From Dryomyza anilis (taxonomy: Eukaryota; Arthropoda; Insecta; Diptera; Dryomyzidae), in NCBI GenBank assembly GCA_951804985.1, contig OX638133.1, positions 55,581,122-55,645,121 on the forward strand: a DNA stretch of 64,000 bases, written 5' to 3'. The number at the start of each line of letters is the position of its first letter. Within the stretch, counting starts at the first letter, position 1. The notes beneath the pieces were generated by a model. The model made no database searches. It was not told the origin of the DNA and was given only the letters and a program-made list of their open reading frames with translations. Positions 49,801-63,530 of this stretch are shown in pieces. The position numbers and the translations under genes are program-made.

Positions 49801-52800
49801 TGACTTCTCAAGAATTCTTGTGACGATTGTAATGATTTATATTGGAATTAAAGGGGCAAAAATAGATTACAAATTTCAAGTTTGAGACGTGATTTCTCAA
49901 GAACCTTTGTGACGATTTTAATGATTTATATTGGAATTTAAAGGCCAAAAATAGATTACAAAATGTGCCTGCTTTGAGGCCTCTACGGCGCGTATTTATA
50001 GGAGCATATTAAATTTGAGCCGTGATTTCTCAAGAACCCTTGCGCCGATTATAATGATTTATATTGGAATTAAAAGTGCAAAAATAAATTACAAATTTTA
50101 AGTATGAGACGTGATTTCTCAAGAACTCTTGCGCCGATTATAATTATTTATATTGGAATTAAAAGAGAAAAAATTGGTTAAAAAATATGCCAATTTTGAG
50201 GCCTCTACGGCGCGTATTTACGGAGTTCTGAGCATATTAAATTTGAGACGTTATTTACGAAGTTATGAGCATTTTAAATTTGACACGTGATTTCTCAAAA
50301 ACCCTTGCGCCAATTATAATCATTTATAACAAGGGCAAAAAAATATTACAAAATGTGCTAACTTTGGGGCCCCTACGGCGCGTATTTACGGAATTAAGAG
50401 CATTTTAAGTTTGTGACGTGATTTCTCAGGAAGCCTTGTGAGGATTATAATGGTTTATATTGAAATTTAAAGGTCAAAAATAGATTACGAAATGTGCCAG
50501 CATTAAGTCCTCTACGGCGCGTATTTACGGTGTTAAGAGCATTTTAAGTTAGAGACGTGATTTCTCTGGAACCCTTGTGACGATTATAATGATTTATATT
50601 GGAATTAAAGGGGCAAAAATAGATTACATTTCAAGTTTGAGACGTGATTTCTCAAGAACCTTTGTGACGATTATAATGATTTATATTGGAATAATAAAGG
50701 CCAAAAATAGATTACAAAATGTGCCAGCTTTGAGGCCTCTACGGCGCGTATTTATAGGAGCATTTTAAATTTGAGCCGTGATTTCTCAAGAACCCTTGCG
50801 CCGATTATAATGATTTATATTGGAATTAAAAGTGCAAAAAGAAAATACAAATTTTAAGTTTGAGGCGTGATTTCTCAAGAACTCTTGCGCCGATTACATT
50901 AAAAAATGTTCCAACTTTGAGACGTGATTTCTGAAGAACCGTTGTGACGATTATAATCATTTATATTGGAATTAAATTAATAAAATAGATTACAAATTTT
51001 AAGTTTGAGACGTGATTTCTCAAGAAACCATGTGTCGATTATAATGATTTATATTGGAATTAAAAGGCCAAAAATAGATTGCAAATTTTAAGTTTGATAC
51101 GTGATTTCTCAAGAACCCTTGCGCCGATTATAATGATTTGTATTGGAATCAAAAGGGAAAAAATATGTTACAAAATATGCCAACTTTTTATTTACGGAGT
51201 TCTGAGCATCTTAAATTTGAGACGTGATTTCTCAAGAACACTTGCGCCGATTACATTAAAAAATGTTCCAACTTTGAGACGTGATTTCTGAAGAACCGTT
51301 GTGACGATTATAATCATTTATATTGGAATTAAATTAAGAAAATAGATTACAAATTTTAAGTTTGAGACGTGATTTCTCAAGAAACCATGTGCCGATTATA
51401 ATGATTTATATTGGAATTAAAAGGCCAAAAATAGATTACAAAATGTGCCAACTTTCTACGGCGTATATTTATAGGAGCATTTTAAATTTGAGCCGTGATT
51501 TCTCAAGAACCCTTGCGCCGTTTATAATGATTTATATTGGAATTAAAAGTGCAAAAATAAATATCAAATTTTAAGTTTGAGACGTAATTTCTCAAGAGCT
51601 CTTGCGCCGATTACAATGATTTATATTGGAATTAAAAGGGCAAAAATTTATAAAAAATGTTCCAACTTTGAGGCCTCTACGGCGCGTATTTACGGAGTTA
51701 AGAGCATTTTAAGTCTGAGACGTGATTTCTCAAGAAACCTTGCGCCGATTATAATGATTTGTAACAAGGGCAAAAAAATATTACAAAATATGCTAACTTT
51801 GAGGCCCCTACGGCGCGAATTTACGGAGTTATGAGCATTTTAAATTTGAGACGTGATTTCTCAAGAACCCTTGCGCCGATTATAATGATTTGTAACAACG
51901 GCAAAAAAATATTACAAAATGTGCTAACTTTGAGGCCCCTACGGCTCGTATCTACGGAATTAAGAGCATTTTAAATTTGAGACGTGATTTCTCAAGAATC
52001 CTTGTGACGATTATAATGATTTATATTGAAATTAAAAGGCCAAAAATAGTTACAAAATGTGCCAGCTTTGAGGCCTCTACGGCGCGTATTTACGGAGTTA
52101 AGAGCATTTTAAGTTTGAGACTTCTCAAGAACCCTTGTGACGATTATAATGATTTATATTGGAATTTAAAGGCCAAAAATAGATTACAAAATGTGCCAGC
52201 TTTGAGGCCTCTACGGCGCGTATTTACGGAGTTCTGAGCATTTTAAATTTGAGACGTGATTTCTCAAGAACCTTGCGCCGATTATAATGATTTATATTGG
52301 AGACGTGATTTCTCAAGAACTCTTGCGCCGATTACAATGATTTATATTGGAATTAAAAAGGCAAATATAGATTAAAAAAATGTTCCAACATTGAGGCCTC
52401 TACGACGCGTATTTACGGAGTTATGAGCATTTTAAGTTTGAGACGTGATTTCTCAAGAATCCTTGCTCCGATTATAATGATTTATATTGAAATTTAAATG
52501 TCAAAAATAGATTACGAAATGTGCCAGCATTGAGTCCTCTACAGGCGCGCATTTACGGGGTTAAGTTTGAGACGTGATTTCTCCAGAACCCTTGTGACGA
52601 ATATAATGATTTATATTGGAATTAAAGGGGCAAAAATAGATTACAAATTTCAAGTTTGAGACGTGATTCCTCAAGAATCGATTATAATGATTTATATTGG
52701 AATTTAAAGGCCAAAAATAGATTACAAAATGTGCCAGCTTTGAGGCCTCTACGGCGCGTATTTACGGAGTTCGTGATTTCTCAGGAACCTTGCGCCAATT

Positions 52801-53290
52801 ATAATGATTTATATTGGAATTAAAAGTGCAAAAATAGATTACAAATTTCAAGTTTGAGACGTGATTTCTCAAGAACCCTTGTGACGATTATAATGATATA
52901 TATTGGAATTTAAAGGGCAAAAATAGATTAAAATGATTTCTGAAGAACCGTTGTGACGATTATTAATCATTTATATTGGAATTAAATTAAAAAAATAGAT
53001 TACAAATTTTAAGTTTGAGACGCGATTTTCCAGAACCCATGTGCCGATTATAATGATTTATATTGGAATTAAAAGGCCAAAAATAGATTACAAATGTGCC
53101 AGCTTTTGGGCATCTACGGCGCGTATTTACGGAGTTAAGAGCATTTTAAGTTTGAGACTTCTCAAGAACCCTTGTGACGATTATAATGATTTATATAGGA
53201 ATTAAAAGGCCAAAAATAGATTACAAAATGTGCCAGCTTTGAGGCCTCTACGGCGCGTATTTACGGAGTTCTGAGCATTTTAAATTTGAG
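41930..53290 (+). repeat. Large tandem duplication, copy 1 (11.36 kb)
   Basis: Contains homogenised higher-order repeats followed by a 3.5-kb divergent stretch. From 53,290 the array jumps back to the sequence found at 41,930 (constant offset 11,360 for the first ~1.1 kb). Later offsets fall to 9,050, then 9,624, 9,640 and 10,236 through internal deletions and insertions. Confidence 0.88.
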
Positions 53291-56200
53291 ACGTGATTTC
53301 TCAAGATCTCTTGCGCCGATTACAATGATTTATATTGAAATTAAAAGGGAAAAAATAGGTTATAAAATATGCCATTTTTGAGGCCTATTGGAATTAAAAG
53401 GGCAAAAATTGATAAAAAAAATGTTCCAACTTTGAGGCCTCTACGACGCGTATTTACGGAGTTATGAGCATTTTAAATTTGAGACGTGACTTCTCAAAAA
53501 CTCTTGCTCCGATTATAATGATTTATATTGAAATTAAAAGGGAAAAAATAGGTTACAAAATATGCCATTTTTGAGGCCTCTAAGGCGCGTATTTACGGAG
53601 TTCTGAGCATTTTAAAATTGAGGCAAAATGTGCCAGCTTTGAGGCCTCTACGGCGCGAATTTATGGAGTTAAGAGCATTTTAAATTTGAGACGTGATTTC
53701 TCAAGAACCCTTGTGACGATTATAATAATTTATATTGGAATTAAAAGGCCAAAAATAGATTACAAAATGTGCCAACTTTGAGGCCTCTACGGCGCGTATT
53801 TATAGGAGCATTTTTAATTTGAGCCGTGATTTCTCAAGAACTTTTGCGCCGATTATAATGATTTATATTGGAATTAAAAGTGCAAAAATAGATTACAAAT
53901 TTTAAGTTTGATACGTGATTTCTCAAGAACTTTTGCGCCGCTTATAATGATTTATATTGGAATTAAAAGTGCAAAAATAGATTACAAATTTTAAGTTTGA
54001 TACGTGATTTCTCAAGAACTTTTGCGCCGATTATAATGATTTATATTGGAATTAAAAGGGAAAAAATAGGTTACAAAATATGCCAACTTTTATGCCTTTA
54101 CGGCGCGTATTTACGGAGTTCTGAGCATTTTAAATTTGAGACGTGATTTCTCAAGAACGCTTGCGCCGATTATAATGATTTATATTGGAATTAAAAGTGC
54201 AAAAATAGATTACAAATTTTAAGTTTGATACGTGATTTCTCAAGAACTTTTGCGCCGATTATAATGATTTATATTGGAATTAAAAGGGAAAAAATAGGTT
54301 ACAAAATATGCCAACTTTTATGCCTTTACGGCGCGTATTTACGGAGTTCTGAGCATTTTAAATTTGAGACGTGATTTCTCAAGAACCCTTGCGCCGATTA
54401 TAATGATTTATATTGAAATTAAAAGGGAAAAAATAGGTTACAAAATAAGACAATTTTGAGGCCTCTACGGCGCGTATTTACGGAGTTCTGAGCATTTTAA
54501 ATTTGAGACAAAATGTGCCAGCTTTGAGGCCTCTACGGCGCGAATTTACGGAGTTAAGAGCATTTTAAATTTGAGACGTGATTTCTCAAGAAGCCTTGTG
54601 ACGATTATAATAATTTATATTGGAATTAAAAGGCCAAAAATAGATTACAAAATGTGCCAACTTTGGGGCCTCTACGGCGCGTATTTATAGGAGCATCTTA
54701 AATTTGAGCCGTGATTTCTCAAGAACCCTTGCGCCGATTATAATGATTTATATTGGAATTAAAAGCGCAAAAATAGATTACAAATTTTAAGTTTGATACG
54801 TGATTTCTCAAGAACTTTTGCGCCGATTATAATGATTTATATTGGAATTAAAAGGGAAAAAATAGGTTACAAATTATGCAAACTTTGATGCCTCGACGGC
54901 GCGTATTTATAGGAGCATTTTTAATTTGAGACGTGATTTCTCAAGAACTCTTGCGCCGATTACAATGATTTATATTGGAATTAAAAGGGCAAAAATTGAT
55001 AGAAAAAAATGTTCCAACTTTGAGGCCTCTACGACGCGTATTTACGGAGTTATGAGCATTTTAAATTTGAGACGTGATTTCTCAAGAACTCTTGCGCCGA
55101 TTATAATGATTTATATTGAAATTAAAAGGGAAAAATAGGTTACAAAATATGCCAATTTTGAGGCCTCTACGGCGCGTATTTACGGAGTTCTGAGCATTTT
55201 AAATTTGAGACGTGATTTCTCAAGATCTCTTGCGCCGATTACAATGATTTATATTGAAATTAAAAGGGAAAAAATAGGTTACAAAATATGCCATTTTTGA
55301 GGCCTATTGGAATTAAAAGGGCAAAAATTGATAAAAAAAATGTTCCAACTTTGAGGCCTCTACGACGCGTATTTACGGAGTTATGAGCATTTTAAATTTG
55401 AGACGTGACTTCTCAAGAACTCTTGCTCCGATTATAATGATTTATATTGAAATTAAAAGGGAAAAAATAGGTTACAAAATATGCCATTTTTGAGGCCTCT
55501 AAGGCGCGTATTTACGGAGTTCTGAGCATTTTAAATTTGAGGCAAAATGTGCCAGCTTTGAGGCCTCTACGGCGCGAATTTATGGAGTTAAGAGCATTTT
55601 AAATTTGAGACGTGATTTCTCAAGAACCCTTGTGACGATTATAATAATTTATATTGGAATTAAAAGGCCAAAAATAGATTACAAAATGTGCCAACTTTGA
55701 GGCCTCTACGGCGCGTATTTATAGGAGCATTTTTAATTTGAGCCGTGATTTCTCAAGAACTTTTGCGCCGATTATAATGATTTATATTGGAATTAAAAGT
55801 GCAAAAATAGATTACAAATTTTAAGTTTGATACTTGATTTCTCAAGAACTTTTGCGCCGCTTATAATGATTTATATTGGAATTAAAAGTGCAAAAATAGA
55901 TTACAAATTTTAAGTTTGATACGTGATTTCTCAAGAACTTTTGCGCCGATTATAATGATTTATATTGGAATTAAAAGGGAAAAAATAGGTTACAAAATAT
56001 GCCAACTTTTATGCCTTTACGGCGCGTATTTACGGAGTTCTGAGCATTTTAAATTTGAGACGTGATTTCTCAAGAACGCTTGCGCCGATTATAATGATTT
56101 ATATTGGAATTAAAAGTGCAAAAATAGATTACAAATTTTAAGTTTGATACGTGATTTCTCAAGAACTTTTGCGTCGATTATAATGATTTATATTGGAATT

Positions 56201-59200
56201 AAAAGGGAAAAAATAGGTTAAAAAATATGCCAACTTTTATGCCTTTACGGCGCGTATTTACGGAGTTCTGAGCATTTTAAATTTGAGACGTGATTTCTCA
56301 AGAACCCTTGCGCCGATTATAATGATTTATATTGAAATTAAAAGGGAAAAAATAGGTTACAAAATAAGCCAATTTTGAGGCCTCTACGGCGCGTATTTAC
56401 GGAGTTCTGAGCATTTTAAATTTGAGACAAAATGTGCCAGCTTTGAGGCCTCTACGGCGCGAATTTACGGAGTTAAGAGCATTTTAAATTTGAGACGTGA
56501 TTTCTCAAGAAGCCTTGTGACGATTATAATAATTTATATTGGAATTAAAAGGCCAAAAATAGATTACAAAATGTGATACCTTTGAGGCCTCTACGCCGCG
56601 TATTTACGGAGTTAAAAGCAATTTAAGTTTGAGACGTGATTTCTCAAGAACGCTTGCGCCGATTATAATGATTTATATTGGAATTAAAAGTGCAAAAATA
56701 GATTACAAATTTTAAGTTTGATACGTGATTTCTCAAGAACTTTTGCGCCGATTATAATGATTTATATTGGAATTAAAAGGGAAAAAATAGGTTACAAAAT
56801 ATGCCAACTTTTATGCCTTTACGGCGCGTATTTACGGAGTTCTGAGCATTTTAAATTTGAGACGTGATTTCTCAAGAACCCTTGCGCCGATTATAATGAT
56901 TTATATTGAAATTAAAAGGGAAAAAATAGGTTACAAAATAAGCCAATTTTGAGGCCTCTACGGCGCGTATTTACGGAGTTCTGAGCATTTTAAATTTGAG
57001 ACAAAATGTGCCAGCTTTGAGGCCTCTACGGCGCGAATTTACGGAGTTAAGAGCATTTTAAATTTGAGACGTGATTTCTCAAGAAGCCTTGTGACGATTA
57101 TAATAATTTATATTGGAATTAAAAGGCCAAAAATAGATTACAAAATGTGCCAACTTTGGGGCCTCTACGGCGCGTATTTATAGGAGCATCTTAAATTTGA
57201 GCCGTGATTTCTCAAGAACCCTTGCGCCGATTATAATGATTTATATTGGAATTAAAAGCGCAAAAATAGATTACAAATTTTAAGTTTGATACGTGATTTC
57301 TCAAGAACTTTTGCGCCGATTATAATGATTTATATTGGAATTAAAAGGGGAAAAATAGGTTACAAATTATGCAAACTTTGATGCCTCGACGGCGCGTATT
57401 TATAGGAGCATTTTTAATTTGAGACGTGATTTCTCAAGAACTCTTGCGCCGATTACAATGATTTATATTTGAATTAAAAGGGCAAAAATTGATAAAAAAA
57501 ATGTTCCAACTTTGAGGCCTCTACGACGCGTATTTACGGAGTTATGAGCATTTTAAATTTGAGACGTGATTTCTCAAGAACTCTTGCGCCGATTATAATG
57601 ATTTATATTGAAATTAAAAGGGAAAAATAGGTTACAAAATATGCCAATTTTGAGGCCTCTACGGCGCGTATTTACGGAGTTCTGAGCATTTTAAATTTGA
57701 GACGTGATTTCTCAAGATCTCTTGCGCCGATTACAATGATTTATATTGAAATTAAAAGGGAAAAAATAGGTTACAAAATATGCCATTTTTGAGGCCTATT
57801 GGAATTAAAAGGGCAAAAATTGATAAAAAAAATGTTCCAACTTTGAGGCGTCTACGACGCGTATTTACGGAGTTATGAGCATTTTAAATTTGAGACGTGA
57901 TTTCTCAAGAACTCTTGCGCCGATTATAATGATTTATATTGAAATTAAAAGGGAAAAAATAGGTTACAAAATATGCCATTTTTGAGGCCTCTAAGGCGCG
58001 TATTTACGGAGTTCTGAGCATTTTAAATTTGAGGCAAAATGTGCCAGCTTTGAGGCCTCTACGGCGCGAATTTACGGAGTTAAGAGCATTTTAAATTTGA
58101 GACGTGATTTCTCAAGAACCCTTGTGACGATTATAATAATTTATATTGGAATTAAAAGGCCAAAAATAGATTACAAAATGTGCCAACTTTGAGGCCTCTA
58201 CGGCGCGTATTTATAGGAGCATTTTTAATTTGAGCCGTGATTTCTCAAGAACTCTTGCACCGATTATAATGATTTATATTGGAATTAAAAGTGCAAAAAT
58301 AGATTACAAATTTTAAGTTTGATACGTGATTTCTCAAGAACTTTTGCGCCGATTATAATGATTTATATTGGAATTAAAAGGGAAAAAATAGGTTACAAAA
58401 TATGCCAACTTTTATGCCTTTACGGCGCGTATTTACGGAGTTCTGAGCATTTTAAATTTGAGACGTGATTTCTCAAGAACGCTTGCGCCGATTATAATGA
58501 TTTATATTGGAATTAAAAGTGCAAAAATAGATTACAAATTTTAAGTTTGATACGTGATTTCTCAAGAACTTTTGCGCCGATTATAATGATTTATATTGGA
58601 ATTAAAAGGGAAAAAATAGGTTACAAAATATGCCAACTTTTATGCCTTTACGGCGCGTATTTACGGAGTTCTGAGCATTTTAAATTTGAGACAAAATGTG
58701 CCAGCTTTGAGGCCTCTACGGCGCGAATTTACGGAGTTAAGAAGCCTTGTGACGATTATAATAATTTATATTGGAATTAAAAGGCCAAAAATAGATTACA
58801 AAATGTGCCAACTTTGGGGCCTCTACGGCGCGTATTTATAGGAGCATTTTAAATTTGTGATTTCTCAAGAACCCTTGCGCCGATTATAATGATTTATATT
58901 GGAATTAAAAGCGCAAAAATAGATTACAAATTTTAAGTTTGATACGTGATTTCTCAAGAACTTTTGCGCCGATTATAATGATTTATATTGGAATTAAAAG
59001 GGAAAAAATAGGTTACAAATTATGCAAACTTTGATGCCTCGACGGCGCGTATTTACGGAGTTCTGAGCATTTTAAATTTGAGACGTGATTTCTCAAGAAC
59101 TCTTGCGCCGATTACAATATTGGAATTAAAAGGGCAAAAATTGATAAAAAAAATGTTCCAACTTTGAGGCCTCTACGACGCGTATTTACGGAGTTATGAG

Positions 59201-62200
59201 CATTTTAAATTTGAGACGTGATTTCTCAAGAACTCTTGCGCCGATTATAATGATTTATATTGGAATTAAAAGGGAAAAAATAGGTTACAAAATATGCCAA
59301 TTTTGAGGCCTCTACGGCGCGAATTTACGGAGTTATGAGCATTTTAAATTTGAGACATAATGTGCCAGCTTTGAGGCCCCAACGGCGCGTATTTACGGAG
59401 TTAAGAGATTTTAAATTTAAGACGTGACTTCTCAAGAATTCTTGTGACGATTGTAATGATTTATATTGGAATTAAAGGGGCAAAAATAGATTACAAATTT
59501 CAAGTTTGAGACGTGATTTCTCAAGAACCTTTGTGACGATTTTAATGATTTATATAGGAATTTAAAGGCCAAAAATAGATTACAAAATGTGCCTGCTTTG
59601 AGGCCTCTACGGCGCGTATTTATAGGAGCATATTAAATTTGAGCCGTGATTTCTCAAGAACCCTTGCGCCGATTATAATGATTTATATTGGAATTAAAAG
59701 TGCAAAAATAAATTACAAATTTTAAGTATGAGACGTGATTTCTCAAGAACTCTTGCGCCGATTATAATGATTTATATTGGAATTAAAAGAGAAAAAATTG
59801 GTTAAAAAATATGCCAATTTTGAGGCCTCTACGGCGCGTATTTACGGAGTTCTGAGCATATTAAATTTGAGACGTTATTTACGAAGTTATGAGCATTTTA
59901 AATTTGACACGTGATTTCTCAAAAACCCTTGCGCCAATTATAATCATTTATAACAAGGGCAAAAAAATATTACAAAATGTGCTAACTTTGAGGCCCCTAC
60001 GGCGCGTATTTACGGAATTAAGAGCATTTTAAGTTTGTGACGTGATTTCTCAGGAAGCCTTGTGAGGATTATAATGGTTTATATTGAAATTTAAAGGTCA
60101 AAAATAGATTACGAAATGTGCCAGCATTAAGTCCTCTACGGCGCGTATTTACGGTGTTAAGAGCATTTTAAGTTAGAGACGTGATTTCTCTGGAACCCTT
60201 GTGACGATTATAATGATTTATATTGGAATTAAAGGGGCAAAAATAGATTACATTTCAAGTTTGAGACGTGATTTCTCAAGAACCTTTGTGACGATTATAA
60301 TGATTTATATTGGAATAATAAAGGCCAAAAATAGATTACAAAATGTGCCAGCTTTGAGGCCTCTACGGCGCGTATTTATAGGAGCATTTTAAATTTGAGC
60401 CGTGATTTCTCAAGAACCCTTGCGCCGATTATAATGATTTATATTGGAATTAAAAGTGCAAAAAGAAAATACTAATTTTAAGTTTGAGGCGTGATTTCTC
60501 AAGAACTCTTGCGCCGATTACATTAAAAAATGTTCCAACTTTGAGACGTGATTTCTGAAGAACCGTTGTGACGATTATAATCATTTATATTGGAATTAAA
60601 TTAATAAAATAGATTACAAATTTTAAGTTTGAGACGTGATTTCTCAAGAAACCATGTGTCGATTATAATGATTTATATTGGAATTAAAAGGCCAAAAATA
60701 GATTGCAAATTTTAAGTTTGATACGTGATTTCTCAAGAACCCTTGCGCCGATTATAATGATTTGTATTGGAATCAAAAGGGAAAAAATATGTTACAAAAT
60801 ATGCCAACTTTGAGGCCTCTACGGCGCGTATTTACGGAGTTCTGAGCATCTTAAATTTGAGACGTGATTTCTCAAGAACACTTGCGCCGATTACATTAAA
60901 AAATGTTCCAACTTTGAGACGTGATTTCTGAAGAACCGTTGTGACGATTATAATCATTTATATTGGAATTAAATTAAAAAAATAGATTACAAATTTTAAG
61001 TTTGAGACGTGATTTCTCAAGAAACCATGTGCCGATTATAATGATTTATATTGGAATTAAAAGGCCAAAAATAGATTACAAAATGTGCCAACTTTCTACG
61101 GCGTATATTTATAGGAGCATTTTAAATTTGAGCCGTGATTTCTCAAGAACCCTTGCGCCGTTTATAATGATTTATATTGGAATTAAAAGTGCAAAAATAA
61201 ATATCAAATTTTAAGTTTGAGACGTAATTTCTCAAGAGCTCTTGCGCCGATTACAATGATTTATATTGGAATTAAAAGGGCAAAAATTTATAAAAAATGT
61301 TCCAACTTTGAGGCCTCTACGGCGCGTATTTACGGAGTTAAGAGCATTTTAAGTCTGAGACGTGATTCCTCAAGAAACCTTGCGCCGATTATAATGATTT
61401 GTAACAAGGGCAAAAAAATATTACAAAATATGCTAACTTTGAGGCCCCTACGGCTCGTATTTACGGAATTAAGAGCATTTTAAGTTTGTGACGTGATTTC
61501 TCAGGAAGCCTTGTGAGGATTATAATGATTTATATTGAAATTTAAAGGTCAAAAATAGATTACGAAATGTGCCATCATTGAGTCATCTACGGCGCGTATT
61601 TACGGGGTTAGGAGCATTTTAAGTTAGAGACGTGATTTCTCTAGAACCCTTGTGACGATTATAATGATTTATATTGGAATTAAAGGGGCAAAAATAGATT
61701 ACAAATATCAAGTTTGAGACGTGATTTCTCAAGAACCCTTGTGACGATTATAATGATTTATATTGCAATTTAAAGGCCAAAAATAGATTACAAAATGTGC
61801 CAGCTTTGAGGCCTCTACGGCGCGTATTTACGGAGTTAAGAGCATTTTAAATTTGAGACGTGATTTCTCAAGAATCCTTGTGACGATTATAATGATTTAT
61901 ATTGGAATTAAAAGGGCAAAAATAGATTACAAATTTCAAGTTTGAGACGTGATTTCTCAAGAACCTTTGTGACGATTATAATGATTTATATTGGAATTTA
62001 AAGGCCAAAAATATATTACAAAATGTGCCAGCTTTAAGGCCTCTACGGCGCGTATTTATAGGAGCATTTTAAATTTGAGCCGTGATTTCTCAAGAACCCT
62101 TGCGCCGATTATAATGATTTATATTGGAATGAAAAGGCCAAAAATAGATTACAAATGTGCTAGCTTTTAGGCCTCTACGGCGCGTATTTACGGAGTTAAG

Positions 62201-63530
62201 AGCATTTTAAATTTGAGACGTGATTTCTCAAGAATCCTTGTGACGATTATAATGATTTATATTGAAATTAAAAGGCCAAAAATAGTTACAAAATGTGCCA
62301 GCTTTGAGGCCTCTACGGCGCGTATTTACGGAGTTAAGAGCATTTTAAGTTTGAGACTTCTCAAGAACCCTTGTGACGATTATAATGATTTATATTGGAA
62401 TTTAAAGGCCAAAAATAGATTACAAAATGTGCCAGCTTTGAGGCCTCTACGGCGCGTATTTACGGAGTTCTGAGCATTTTAAATTTGAGACGTGATTTCT
62501 CAAGAACCTTGCGCCGATTATAATGATTTATATTGGAGACGTGATTTCTCAAGAACTCTTGCGCCGATTACAATGATTTATATTGGAATTAAAAAGGCAA
62601 ATATAGATTAAAAAAATGTTCCAACATTGAGGCCTCTACGACGCGTATTTACGGAGTTATGAGCATTTTAAGTTTGAGACGTGATTTCTCAAGAATCCTT
62701 GCTCCGATTATAATGATTTATATTGAAATTTAAATGTCAAAAATAGATTACGAAATGTGCCAGCATTGAGTCCTCTACAGGCGCGCATTTACGGGGTTAA
62801 GTTTGAGACGTGATTTCTCCAGAACCCTTGTGACGAATATAATGATTTATATTGGAATTAAAGGGGCAAAAATAGATTACAAATTTCAAGTTTGAGACGT
62901 GATTCCTCAAGAATCGATTATAATGATTTATATTGGAATTTAAAGGCCAAAAATAGATTACAAAATGTGCCAGCTTTGAGGCCTCTACGGCGCGTATTTA
63001 CGGAGTTCGTGATTTCTCAGGAACCTTGCGCCAATTATAATGATTTATATTGGAATTAAAAGTGCAAAAATAGATTACAAATTTCAAGTTTGAGACGTGA
63101 TTTCTCAAGAACCCTTGTGACGATTATAATGATATATATTGGAATTTAAAGGGCAAAAATAGATTAAAATGATTTCTGAAGAACCGTTGTGACGATTATT
63201 AATCATTTATATTGGAATTAAATTAAAAAAATAGATTACAAATTTTAAGTTTGAGACGCGATTTTCCAGAACCCATGTGCCGATTATAATGATTTATATT
63301 GGAATTAAAAGGCCAAAAATAGATTACAAATGTGCCAGCTTTTGGGCCTCTACGGCGCGTATTTACGGAGTTAAGAGCATTTTAAGTTTGAGACTTCTCA
63401 AGAACCCTTGTGACGATTATAATGATTTATATAGGAATTAAAAGGCCAAAAATAGATTACAAAATGTGCCAGCTTTGAGGCCTCTACGGCGCGTATTTAC
63501 GGAGTTCTGAGCATTTTAAATTTGAGACGT
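53291..63530 (+). repeat. Large tandem duplication, copy 2 (about 10.24 kb)
   Basis: Same order as 41,930-53,290. Marker junctions are at about 53,387, 55,305 and 57,794. The divergent stretch at 59,400-63,530 matches 49,800-53,290, with one extra ~600 bp (about 61,450-62,050). Near 63,530 the sequence continues past the point where copy 1 had jumped back, which defines the duplication edge. Confidence 0.88.
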
